The notes beneath the pieces are model-generated. The model did no database searches. It saw only the letters and a program-made list of their open reading frames with translations, and was not told the DNA's origin. 64,000 nt of DNA, from NCBI GenBank assembly GCA_963713965.1, contig OY970217.1, positions 744,001-808,000 of the forward strand, given 5' to 3'. The position numbers and the translations under genes were made by a program. Of the stretch, positions 43,039 to 50,720 are shown piece after piece (positions within the stretch are counted from its first letter, which is position 1; every line of letters begins with the position of its first letter). This stretch comes from CALAGB01 sp963713965. Its GTDB lineage: Bacteria > Chloroflexota > Chloroflexia > Thermomicrobiales > Thermomicrobiaceae.

Positions 43039-43929
43039 TTGGAACTGAATTCTGTTGAAGCCGTCCAGGAGGCGCTCGCGACACAACGCTACGTCTCCGA
43101 GCAGAGTCTCGCGACCGCCATTTATCTGAGTCTTCGCCTACCGAAGCCACTCCTTCTCGAAGGAGAGGCCGGAGTCGGCAAGACCGAGGTCGCCAAGGCG
43201 CTCGCCACGATCCTCGACACTGATCTCATTCGTCTGCAGTGCTACGAGGGCCTGGACGTCAGCCACGCCGTCTACGAATGGAACTACCCCCGCCAGATGT
43301 TGGCGATTCGTGTCCTCGAAGACGAGAATGTCGATCGCGAGCGAGCGGTCGAGGAGATCTTCAGCTCCGAGTACCTGATCGAACGCCCGCTCCTCCAGGC
43401 GGTTCGGCACATCGGTAAGGCGCCGGTCCTCCTGATTGACGAGATCGACCGAGCCGACGAAGAGTTCGAAGCCTTCCTGCTCGAACTCCTCTCCGACTTC
43501 CAGATCACCATTCCGGAGATCGGAACGATCAAGGCAGAGCATCCGCCGATCGTCATCATTACGTCAAACCGAACCCGTGAGCTGCATGACGCCCTCAAGC
43601 GACGTTGCCTGTATCACTGGATCGATTACCCGACGGTGGACAAAGAGTTCCGCATCATGACCGGTAAGGTTCCGGATATCTCTGAGCGGCTTGCGCATCA
43701 GGTGGCGACGTTCGTTCACGAGCTGCGCCGCGAGGACCTGTACAAGCTGCCAGGTGTCGCGGAAACGCTCGACTGGGCGGCCGCGTTGCTAGCGTTGAAC
43801 CAGCGCGAGCTCTCCGCGGAGATCGCCTCAGCCACGCTCGGCGCGATATTGAAGCACCAGGAAGACCTGCAGGCCATCCGCAAGAACAAGCTCGAAGGGC
43901 TGGTTGCCGCGGCGGCCGACGGGGAGTAA
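43039..43929 (+). CDS. coxD: MoxR-family AAA+ ATPase, CoxD type
   Basis: A 296-residue AAA+ ATPase. Walker A is LLEGEAGVGKTEVAKAL, Walker B is VLLIDEIDRADEEFEAFLLE, and the sensor segment is VIITSNRTRELHDALKRRC. CoxD-type chaperones act with CoxE to insert Cu and S or remodel the hydroxylase active site. Two starts are possible: ATG 42994 without a ribosome site, or TTG 43039 six bases after GGGGGAG; the latter is preferred. coxE follows after 9 bases. Confidence 0.93.
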   Translation: MELNSVEAVQEALATQRYVSEQSLATAIYLSLRLPKPLLLEGEAGVGKTEVAKALATILDTDLIRLQCYEGLDVSHAVYEWNYPRQMLAIRVLEDENVDRERAVEEIFSSEYLIERPLLQAVRHIGKAPVLLIDEIDRADEEFEAFLLELLSDFQITIPEIGTIKAEHPPIVIITSNRTRELHDALKRRCLYHWIDYPTVDKEFRIMTGKVPDISERLAHQVATFVHELRREDLYKLPGVAETLDWAAALLALNQRELSAEIASATLGAILKHQEDLQAIRKNKLEGLVAAAADGE

Positions 43930-43938
43930 CGGCTGATC

Positions 43939-45213
43939 ATGTCAACGACTACAGATACTTTTGTCCAACGTTCGATCTCATTCGGCCGGGCGCTGAGGCG
44001 GGCTGGCGTACATACCACCATGGGTCAGGTGATGGACTTCGTGCGCTCAGCGGAGTTGATCGAGATCGGTCAGCGCCCGGAGTTCCGTGAAGCTGCCCGG
44101 GCGTGTCTCATCACCCACAAGGACGATCTGCCAACCTTCGATCGCGTCTTTGACAGCTACTGGCGCTCTAAGCCCGATTTCACCGACCAGTTCTTCGAGA
44201 GCGGGCAACCCGGCGACGAAAGCTACGAGGTCGCCGAAGGTGAAGAGGGAGAAGAGGGCGAAGGCACGCCCGATGAAGCCGGTGATCAAGATGGCAGTAA
44301 ACGCCAACGCCTCGAGATGGTCGAACCGGACGACTCGGCCGAAAGCGCCGAAGATTCTGAAGGCGACTCCGACGACGTTCTCAGCTACAGCTCCTCCGAA
44401 GTGCTGCGCGAGCGAGACTTCGCCGATTTGAGCGAAGATGAGTTGGCCCAGGCTCGACATCTCATGGAACGACTCCATTGGAAGATCGGCCAACGCCGGT
44501 CGAGACGACGAGTGAGTTCGCCAAAGGGCCGCTTTATCGACGCGCGTCGCACCATGCGTCGCTCGCTGCAGACCGCGGGAGTCCCACTGCGGCTCTCTCG
44601 ACGCAAGACCAAGACGAAACCGCGTCAGCTTGTCGTCATTTGCGACGTCAGCGGCTCAATGGATCGCTACTCGCGCATTCTGCTCCAGTTCATCTACGCC
44701 ATCGAGAACAACATGGCGCGGGTCGAGGCCTTCGTCTTCGGCACACGACTGACACGCATTTCGCGTCTACTGCGGCGCCGTTCGATCGACGATGCCATGC
44801 AGCGAGTCGCGCGCGAAGTTCAGGACTGGTCCGGCGGCACGCGCATCGGCCAGTCGTTGCAGACCTTCAATATGACGTGGGCGCGACGTGTGCTACGAAA
44901 CGGGGCTGTGGTCATCATCATCAGTGATGGCTGGGATCGTGGCGATCCGGAGCTGTTGCGAGCCGAGATGTCACGACTGCAGCGTGGGAGCTATCGCTTG
45001 ATCTGGCTCAACCCACTGCTCGGTTCGCCGCGCTATGAGCCGCTTACGCGCGGTATGCAAGCCGCTATGCCCTATATCGACGACTTCATGACGGTTCATA
45101 ATCTGGCGAGTCTCGAGGCGCTGGCCAAGCATCTCAGCTCCATCGACGATCTACGCCCGGTGCGGCGGCAGAACCCGCTGTTGCCTCGACCGTCAGTACC
45201 TCCCGCGGCATAA
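43939..45213 (+). CDS. coxE: VWA-domain protein, CoxE type
   Basis: A 424-residue protein with an N-terminal helical region, a long acidic stretch (about 90-150, rich in Glu/Asp/Ser) and a C-terminal von Willebrand A domain. The MIDAS motif is ICDVSGSMDRYS. This is the CoxE family, partner of the MoxR-type CoxD in maturing the molybdenum hydroxylase. The acidic central region is typical for the family but long here. Ends 20 bases before the first XdhC-type gene. Confidence 0.93.
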   Translation: MSTTTDTFVQRSISFGRALRRAGVHTTMGQVMDFVRSAELIEIGQRPEFREAARACLITHKDDLPTFDRVFDSYWRSKPDFTDQFFESGQPGDESYEVAEGEEGEEGEGTPDEAGDQDGSKRQRLEMVEPDDSAESAEDSEGDSDDVLSYSSSEVLRERDFADLSEDELAQARHLMERLHWKIGQRRSRRRVSSPKGRFIDARRTMRRSLQTAGVPLRLSRRKTKTKPRQLVVICDVSGSMDRYSRILLQFIYAIENNMARVEAFVFGTRLTRISRLLRRRSIDDAMQRVAREVQDWSGGTRIGQSLQTFNMTWARRVLRNGAVVIIISDGWDRGDPELLRAEMSRLQRGSYRLIWLNPLLGSPRYEPLTRGMQAAMPYIDDFMTVHNLASLEALAKHLSSIDDLRPVRRQNPLLPRPSVPPAA

Positions 45214-45233
45214 CTCGGAAAGGAACAGTATCC

Positions 45234-45545
45234 ATGCGCGACCTACTTCCTGAAATCACCGATTGGCAGGCGAACGGCGAATCGATCGCTGTCGCTACGG
45301 TCGTCAAGGCGTCCGGCTCGTCCCCGAGACCGGTGGGCGCCAAGCTGGCGGTCACCAAGTCCGGACGCATGGCCGGTTCGGTCAGCGGCGGTTGCGTCGA
45401 GGGCGCCGTATTCGAGACAGCGATGGACGTCCTCAAGACCGGCAAACCGCAGCTGGTGCACTACGGCATCAGTGACGAGATGGCGTGGGACGTCGGACTA
45501 AGCTGCGGCGGAATGATCGACGTCTTCATCGAACCCTACAAGTAG
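45234..45545 (+). CDS. XdhC/CoxI N-terminal-domain protein (short form)
   Basis: A 103-residue protein that consists only of the XdhC_CoxI domain: VATVVKASGSSPRPVGAKLAVT, GSVSGGCVEGAVFE and LSCGGMIDVFIEP. In full-length XdhC/CoxF proteins this domain is followed by a Rossmann domain, which here is on the next gene. The two together may form a split XdhC-type factor that sulfurates and delivers the molybdenum cofactor. GGAAAGGAA precedes the ATG. It lies in the accessory operon after coxE. Confidence 0.88.
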   Translation: MRDLLPEITDWQANGESIAVATVVKASGSSPRPVGAKLAVTKSGRMAGSVSGGCVEGAVFETAMDVLKTGKPQLVHYGISDEMAWDVGLSCGGMIDVFIEPYK

Positions 45546-45557
45546 AGGTCCTGGGAC

Positions 45558-46340
45558 GTGTTTGATCATCTGAAAGATCTCATCCAACACGAAGAGCCGG
45601 TCGCGCTGGCGACGATTGTCAGCGGCGATCATCTTGGCGCCAAGCTGCTGCTTCGTGATTCCGGCGACGTCGAGGGGTCGTTGGAGAACGACGAACTCGA
45701 TGAGGTGGTCATCTCCGATGCCCGCGCTATGCTGCCACTGGAGCGCACCGAGACGCGCAGCTACACGCTGGCAGACGGACGCGAGTTCCAGGTCTACATC
45801 GAGAGTTATCTGCCACCGCGACGCCTGGTCGTTGTCGGAGCCGTCCATATTGCTATCCCGCTGGTCTCTTTTGCCAAGGAGTTGGGCTACCACACCACCG
45901 TGATCGACGCGCGCGGACTCTTCGCCTCACGCGACCGCTTCCCGCACGCCGACGAGCTGATCGAGTCCTGGCCCGATGAGGCGCTCTCAACGCTTCCACT
46001 CGGCCCGGAGACCGCCATCGTCATGCTGGCCCACGATCCCAAGTTCGAAGATCCTGCCATGGAGGTGGCACTCAAGAGTCGCGCGGGCTACATCGGAGCG
46101 ATGGGGAGCCGCAAGACGAGCGAGGAACGCGATACCCGCCTTATGGCCGCCGGTTTCACACAAGAGCAGGTAGATCGGATCCACGGTCCAGTCGGTATCA
46201 ACATCGGAGCTCGCGAACCCGGTGAAGTCGCGGTCAGCATCCTGGCTGAGATCATTGCCGTGCGTCGTGGTCGCGATCCACGACGATCCGATTCCGGTCT
46301 TCTACCGGCCAAATCTGACGCGGCTCCGCGCTCGTCATGA
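45558..46340 (+). CDS. XdhC family protein with Rossmann domain (CoxF-like)
   Basis: A 260-residue protein. The N-terminal part resembles a degenerate XdhC_CoxI domain (VALATIVSGDHLGAKLLL). It is followed by the XdhC Rossmann domain: LVVVGAVHIAIPLVSFAKELGY, TAIVMLAHDPKFE and AGYIGAMGSRKTSEER. Such proteins bind molybdopterin and insert sulfurated cofactor into hydroxylases. The usual GAGHxA dinucleotide motif is changed to GAVHIA. It starts with GTG and is translationally coupled by ATGA to the next gene. Confidence 0.9.
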   Translation: MFDHLKDLIQHEEPVALATIVSGDHLGAKLLLRDSGDVEGSLENDELDEVVISDARAMLPLERTETRSYTLADGREFQVYIESYLPPRRLVVVGAVHIAIPLVSFAKELGYHTTVIDARGLFASRDRFPHADELIESWPDEALSTLPLGPETAIVMLAHDPKFEDPAMEVALKSRAGYIGAMGSRKTSEERDTRLMAAGFTQEQVDRIHGPVGINIGAREPGEVAVSILAEIIAVRRGRDPRRSDSGLLPAKSDAAPRSS

Positions 46341-46948
46341 GCTGCATCGCGGCTGCCATTCTCGCGGCCGGAACGTCCAGCCGCCTCGGGACACCCAAAC
46401 AGCTTCTTGACCTCGGTGGCCGTCCCGTACTGGCGCATACGCTCGACGCCGTTCGGCGGTCTCGGGTCGATCTGATCCTCGTCACACTCGGTAACGAGCA
46501 GGCTCGCATCGAGGCGAGCGTCGATCTCACCGATACAATCGTCGTCCCAAACCCGGACTACGCGGAGGGCCAGAGCACGTCCGTCGTTGCGGTCATCCGC
46601 GCGCTGCCGAAGGACGTCGACGCCATCCTATTTGTGCTTGGGGATCAGCCATTCCAGGAGCCCGCGGTCATCGACGCCATCATAGATTCCTATCGATCGG
46701 ATGGAGCCGCGATCGCGCAGCCCCGATACTCCGAAGGGCGTGGCAATCCGATACTCATCACGCGACAGTTCTTTTCCGAGCTGCTCGACTTGACAGGGGA
46801 CGTCGGCGCGCGCCCGATCCTGGAACGGCATCGGGATCAGATCACGCTCGTCGACGTGTCCAACTTCTCGCGCCCCGGCGACATTGACACGTTCGACGAC
46901 TTCGATTCGATCCAGCAGCAGTATCGCCAACGGCAGGACGCCCCGTGA
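46337..46948 (+). CDS. MobA-like molybdenum cofactor nucleotidyltransferase
   Basis: A 203-residue nucleotidyltransferase of the MobA/MocA group. Its AAAILAAGTSSRLGTPKQLLDLGGRPVL start and LFVLGDQPFQEPAVIDAI Mg-binding segment are typical. The neighbours indicate cytidylyltransferase (MocA-like) activity, making the molybdopterin cytosine dinucleotide used by xanthine-oxidase-family enzymes; GMP transfer cannot be excluded. It overlaps the preceding stop by ATGA and the next start by GTGA. Confidence 0.88.
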   Translation: MSCIAAAILAAGTSSRLGTPKQLLDLGGRPVLAHTLDAVRRSRVDLILVTLGNEQARIEASVDLTDTIVVPNPDYAEGQSTSVVAVIRALPKDVDAILFVLGDQPFQEPAVIDAIIDSYRSDGAAIAQPRYSEGRGNPILITRQFFSELLDLTGDVGARPILERHRDQITLVDVSNFSRPGDIDTFDDFDSIQQQYRQRQDAP

Positions 46949-47457
46949 CAACCTACAACTTCAGCCTGCCGATTCGCTTCTGTCCGCATTGTGGTGAATT
47001 GATCGGTAGCCGCTTCCTGGGCGGTCAAGAACGTCCATTCTGCGCGTCGTGCAAGACGGCATTCTATGAAGACCCGAAGCTGGCGGTCGCGGTCCTGGTC
47101 CATTCGGACGGGGGACTCGTGTTGCAGCGGCGCAAGATCGATCCAGGCATGGGGAAGTGGACCTTTCCGTCTGGCTACGTCGAACGCGGCGAGCCGGTCG
47201 AGGATGCCGCCATACGGGAGGCGTTGGAAGAGACGGGACTCACGGTGCGCCTCACCGGCATGCTTGGACTCTATTCGCATCCCGGCAACCCGGTCGTGCT
47301 GGCGGTCTACAGCGCGGACATGATTGGTGGAGTACTCGCCATGAGCGAGGAGAGCGACGAAGTGGCGACGTTCCCACCGACTGAGTTGCCCGAGCTCGCA
47401 TTCGAACACGACGGTGAGATTATCGAGACCTGGCTGCGCTCTTCGGGTAGGAGCTAA
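46945..47457 (+). CDS. NUDIX hydrolase with zinc ribbon
   Basis: A 170-residue protein. The N-terminal zinc ribbon is CPHCGELIGS...PFCASCKTAFYEDPK, and the NUDIX box GYVERGEPVEDAAIREALEETG is complete. This ribbon-NUDIX type is like NudC/NAD pyrophosphatase relatives and other nucleotide-cleaving enzymes. It overlaps the MobA-like gene by GTGA, so it is tied to the cofactor operon. A role in removing the dinucleotide or a by-product of cofactor making is plausible but untested. Confidence 0.87.
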   Translation: MTTYNFSLPIRFCPHCGELIGSRFLGGQERPFCASCKTAFYEDPKLAVAVLVHSDGGLVLQRRKIDPGMGKWTFPSGYVERGEPVEDAAIREALEETGLTVRLTGMLGLYSHPGNPVVLAVYSADMIGGVLAMSEESDEVATFPPTELPELAFEHDGEIIETWLRSSGRS

Positions 47458-47538
47458 CCGACCATCGAGGCTGCATTGCTACACTAGACGTGGCATATTC
47501 ACGAATTTCACGCCTGTGACTGTCAGCGCCGGAGGACG

Positions 47539-48510
47539 ATGATCAACCTGCAGCTCCTCGACACCAAGAAGACTGATGCAAAGGTTGTGGCCATCGATCA
47601 GCTTGACGGGCTCGTCGGCGATCCGAATTCGCTCCTCTGGGTTGATCTGATTGATCCGACGCCGGAAGACTTCAAGCGCATTACGCAGGAGTTCAATTTT
47701 CATCCGCTCGCGCTCGAGGACGCTCAGAAGCGCCACCAACGTCCCAAGATCGACGTTTACGAGAATTTCTTCTTCCTGGTCTTCTACGCCGTCAGAGAGA
47801 TCCAAGAGGGGGCCGACTTCACCACGCAGGAAGTCGCTTTCTTCATCGGTTCGAACTACCTGGTCACGGTCCATCATGGTATGTGTGCCGAGATCGAGGG
47901 GACCGTCCGGCGTTGGCGTGAGAACGTTCCGCGCGGGAACCACGCCGGACCGGCCATTCTCCTCTATTCGATTCTAGATTCGATCGTCGACAACTACTTC
48001 CCGGTGCTGGATTCGGTCGCCGAGCGCACCGACGAACTTGAGCAGCGCATCTTCGACTCGGAGGGTCATGAGGCGTTGGAGCTGATCTTCCAGCTGCGCA
48101 AGAACCTGCTGGCTCTGCGAAGAATTCTCGCGCCGGAGCGAGATATGATGAGCATCGTGGCACGGCGCGACGTGGAGCTCCTGGGTGAGGAGACATCGAT
48201 CTACTTTCAAGACGTCTACGACCACGTCTTGCGCGTCACCGACGCCATCGACACGTATCGCGACCTCCTCTCCGGCGCGCTGGATGCGTACCTATCGGTC
48301 ACGTCCAACAAGCTCAACCAGGTCATGCGCACGCTCACCTCTTGGAGCATCATCTTGATGTCTCTGGCGCTTATCGCCGGGATATACGGCATGAACTTCA
48401 TCCATATGCCGGAGCTCAGGCTGACCTACGGCTACTATGCCTCGCTACTCGGGATGTTCGCGCTCGGGGCCCTCCTGTTCGCCTGGTTCAAGAAGATCGA
48501 CTGGCTATGA
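47539..48510 (+). CDS. corA: CorA-family magnesium transporter
   Basis: A 323-residue CorA protein. The N-terminal cytoplasmic domain and long helices (EDFKRITQEFNFHPLALEDAQKRHQRPK; YFQDVYDHVLRVTDAIDTYRDLL) lead to two C-terminal membrane helices with the YGMNF selectivity motif between them (IILMSLALIAGIYGMNF). It takes up Mg2+ and possibly Co2+/Ni2+. GGAGGACG precedes the ATG. It may be read from the cox accessory operon but has its own spacer of about 80 bases. Confidence 0.94.
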   Translation: MINLQLLDTKKTDAKVVAIDQLDGLVGDPNSLLWVDLIDPTPEDFKRITQEFNFHPLALEDAQKRHQRPKIDVYENFFFLVFYAVREIQEGADFTTQEVAFFIGSNYLVTVHHGMCAEIEGTVRRWRENVPRGNHAGPAILLYSILDSIVDNYFPVLDSVAERTDELEQRIFDSEGHEALELIFQLRKNLLALRRILAPERDMMSIVARRDVELLGEETSIYFQDVYDHVLRVTDAIDTYRDLLSGALDAYLSVTSNKLNQVMRTLTSWSIILMSLALIAGIYGMNFIHMPELRLTYGYYASLLGMFALGALLFAWFKKIDWL

Positions 48511-48552
48511 GGCCGAACTGGATCGTGATGGCTGAATCCATCGAGCCCTGAT

Positions 48553-48864
48553 CTATCCAATCACTTGATATGATCTTGCGCTGATTTCCTCCAGAAGATC
48601 GAGGAGCGCTGCCGGGAGTTGCGAGCCATTTGCTGGAGGCCCGTACACCCGCCGCAAACGCTCAAAGTGACCAGTTAGCGCGTCGGCATCACGCCACTGC
48701 TCGTGCAGGACGTATTCACGCGGCGCATCAAGCTGTCGATAGACGTCAAAGCTGATGCAGCCTTCGTCTTCAGCATGAGTCGACGCGTGGATCTGCTCGA
48801 CGAGCGCTTGCCAATCGCCTTCGGACCCAGATTTTGCCGTCATGAAGACCAGTGCTGTAATCAC
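48553..48864 (-). CDS. Antibiotic biosynthesis monooxygenase (ABM)-domain protein
   Basis: A 103-residue dimeric ferredoxin-like-fold protein. The ABM pattern includes TALVFMTAKSGSEGDWQALVEQI, DEGCISFDVYRQLDAPREYVLHEQW and DADALTGHFERL. Relatives act as quinol monooxygenases (YgiN-like) or have no known activity. It starts with GTG behind GGGGGAATAGT. It is alone between convergent corA and the leftward UbiA-like gene. Confidence 0.85.
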   Translation of the reverse strand: MITALVFMTAKSGSEGDWQALVEQIHASTHAEDEGCISFDVYRQLDAPREYVLHEQWRDADALTGHFERLRRVYGPPANGSQLPAALLDLLEEISARSYQVIG

Positions 48865-48993
48865 ACTATTCCCCCGTTCAATGAGACGCCCAACCGAAGA
48901 TCGCTGAGGCCAATGTCAGCGTCTTTCAGGCGCGTCCAGAACTTATCCAAAGAATTCAACTATATCGTTTCATTCTGACCAGTCGCGGGGATA

Positions 48994-49716
48994 TCACCAT
49001 CGTTGCAGCAATAAGCTTAGCGCCAGGATGACCATTGAGATTGACATCAGCGAGAGCGGCCGCTCCCAAGTCGAGAGCAGCTCCCCACGATTCCAGTGTG
49101 ACTCACCATCGTCAGTGGACAGAATGGCGTGAGCGTCGTTCGTTCGGCGCCGGACGAAGCGGGCAGAGGTACTCAGCGAGCGCTGCACCAGGCTCAAAAT
49201 GACTGCTGCGAGCGCCACGCCGGCGGCGGCGGCCGAGATCCCGTCCGCCTGCACCCAGTAGCCCACAATGACCGGAAACCCACCCCACAGGAGCGCGAAA
49301 CCCAGGTCCGAGTGCAGCGTGCCGCGGAACCATTCGAGTGCATAGCTGGTCGCGAGGACCGCGCCCACCACTGCCCAGACGATGACCCACGGTGTGAACA
49401 ACCAAACTCCCACAATCACAGCGCCGGTTGCCAGCGCAAACCCGACCGCGGTGACGGAAAACAGGAGACGATCGCTGAGCCTCGTGCGCAGCGGGCGATC
49501 TTTCCACTCGTCGAGAGCGTGTGCGGCTAATCCAGTTCCTCCAAAGAAGGCGACGAGAGTGCCGGCAAAGCGTATCCAGTCGATATGCGGCGCAAGCGCG
49601 GCGCCGATAACGACGTAGCTCAGATGCCAGGCGGTGTATGGAACGTGGAGTACCGTGAGGAGTTCCGATCCGACGCCGCCTTCGCGAGCGTAGAATGCGC
49701 GAGCCCTGCCGGTCAC
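48994..49716 (-). CDS. Membrane protein, possible divergent UbiA-type prenyltransferase
   Basis: A 240-residue protein with about eight hydrophobic segments. The first polar motif (HALDEWKDRPLRTRLSD) recalls the NDxxDxxxDRxxP prenyl-diphosphate site of UbiA enzymes, but the second aspartate-rich motif is not clear, so the assignment is tentative. The GTG at 49716 overlaps the TGA of the ubiE-type methyltransferase (GTGA). Such coupling to a quinone-type methyltransferase is consistent with quinone or lipid biosynthesis. The frame from 49797 would overlap ubiE heavily. Confidence 0.6.
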   Translation of the reverse strand: MTGRARAFYAREGGVGSELLTVLHVPYTAWHLSYVVIGAALAPHIDWIRFAGTLVAFFGGTGLAAHALDEWKDRPLRTRLSDRLLFSVTAVGFALATGAVIVGVWLFTPWVIVWAVVGAVLATSYALEWFRGTLHSDLGFALLWGGFPVIVGYWVQADGISAAAAGVALAAVILSLVQRSLSTSARFVRRRTNDAHAILSTDDGESHWNRGELLSTWERPLSLMSISMVILALSLLLQRW

Positions 49717-50396
49717 GGTCGGCGACCCCACATCACAACTCCTCCGCCCAAAGACATGGTTCGCAATCGCACGTCGGTGAATCCAGCTGATTCCCAAAGG
49801 TGACGTAGTTGATCTCCGGAATACGATTGGTGTAGCTCGTCAATGCTTGGGCCCAAGAAGCGCCCAACCGTGCCCCAGCCAGGTGATATGGCGGACCCGA
49901 CGAGCGGCAGTGCCACGCGCGTGTAGATCATCCAGGGCGGGCCCCACACGCCACCCGGACGCCCGAACTCGACCATGCCCACCACTCCGCCGCTGCGAAC
50001 CACTCGAGCCAGTTCGCGTAAACAGCTGAACTTGTCGGAGACGTAGCGAAGCAAATAGGTGAACGTCAGCGCGTCGAAGGATTCGTCTTTGAACGGCAGC
50101 GCCTCCGCGTTTGCCAGGATCGCGGAGAAGCCTTTTCTGCTCGCTCCCTGAAGCATCTCAGGGGACTGATCCAGCGAGATTACTCGACAGCTCCGGTCTC
50201 GCAGCAGCGAGGACACCTGGCCTGTCCCGGCGGCGACATCGAGCACCCGCATACCGGAATTGAGCTCCATACCTGTGATCATAGCGCGACGCCAGCGCGG
50301 ATCCTGACCAAAACTAAGCAGTCTCGACCAGCGATCGTAGTCATGCGCCAGCGGCGCGAAGAGACGTTCGGCATGTTGGTTGACGTCGACGCTCAT
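49713..50396 (-). CDS. UbiE/COQ5-type SAM-dependent methyltransferase
   Basis: A 227-residue class I methyltransferase. Motif I is VLDVAAGTGQVSSLL, followed by LDQSPEML, ANAEALPFKDESFDALTFTYLLRYV and a post-motif III stretch. UbiE enzymes methylate demethylmenaquinone or ubiquinone precursors, and the FDALTFTYLLRYV form resembles menaquinone-type members. The start at 50396 follows AGGACGGA. It is coupled to the UbiA-like gene. The substrate is a quinone by inference only. Confidence 0.82.
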   Translation of the reverse strand: MSVDVNQHAERLFAPLAHDYDRWSRLLSFGQDPRWRRAMITGMELNSGMRVLDVAAGTGQVSSLLRDRSCRVISLDQSPEMLQGASRKGFSAILANAEALPFKDESFDALTFTYLLRYVSDKFSCLRELARVVRSGGVVGMVEFGRPGGVWGPPWMIYTRVALPLVGSAISPGWGTVGRFLGPSIDELHQSYSGDQLRHLWESAGFTDVRLRTMSLGGGVVMWGRRP

Positions 50397-50720
50397 GAAT
50401 CCGTCCTGTGAAATGTGGAAAATCGGCCGTAGGTGGTGCGACAGATCCCGGCCCACCCCGCGTCGGAAAGCACTTACCTCGCCCGCTTCTGATCGTATAT
50501 CGGAAAGCTCGTGACATCGTCGCAGATTGCAGCCCGCAAGCCACGCTCCCTGAACGGTGTATTTGACTTCGCCGCCCCCACCACCGTCAATTGCCGCGCA
50601 ACCAATTGTCTGTCATGATCGAAGTCAGACATCGACATTTTGTTGCGCGCCGTCGACCGGTCTTCCGCATCGAGGGTGCCGGACAGCGTAGCCAAAACCA
50701 CGCTGATGAGGAGTATCGAG
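50397..50720. other. Spacer upstream of the F420-type gene with nested inverted repeat
   Basis: 324 bases between divergent genes. No credible gene is present. A nested pair of inverted repeats at 50595-50649 is described separately. Confidence 0.5.
50595..50649. repeat. Nested inverted repeats CGCGCAAC/GTTGCGCG and TGTCTG/CAGACA
   Basis: The outer 8-base arms (50595-50602, 50642-50649) enclose the inner 6-base arms (50607-50612, 50626-50631). It can fold into an RNA hairpin or serve as a dimer-binding site. It is about 70 bases before the LLM gene start. Confidence 0.5.

Noticed and set aside
48994..49797. Longer start of the UbiA-like gene at 49797
   Set aside because: It would overlap ubiE by 85 bases; the GTGA overlap at 49716 is a better start.
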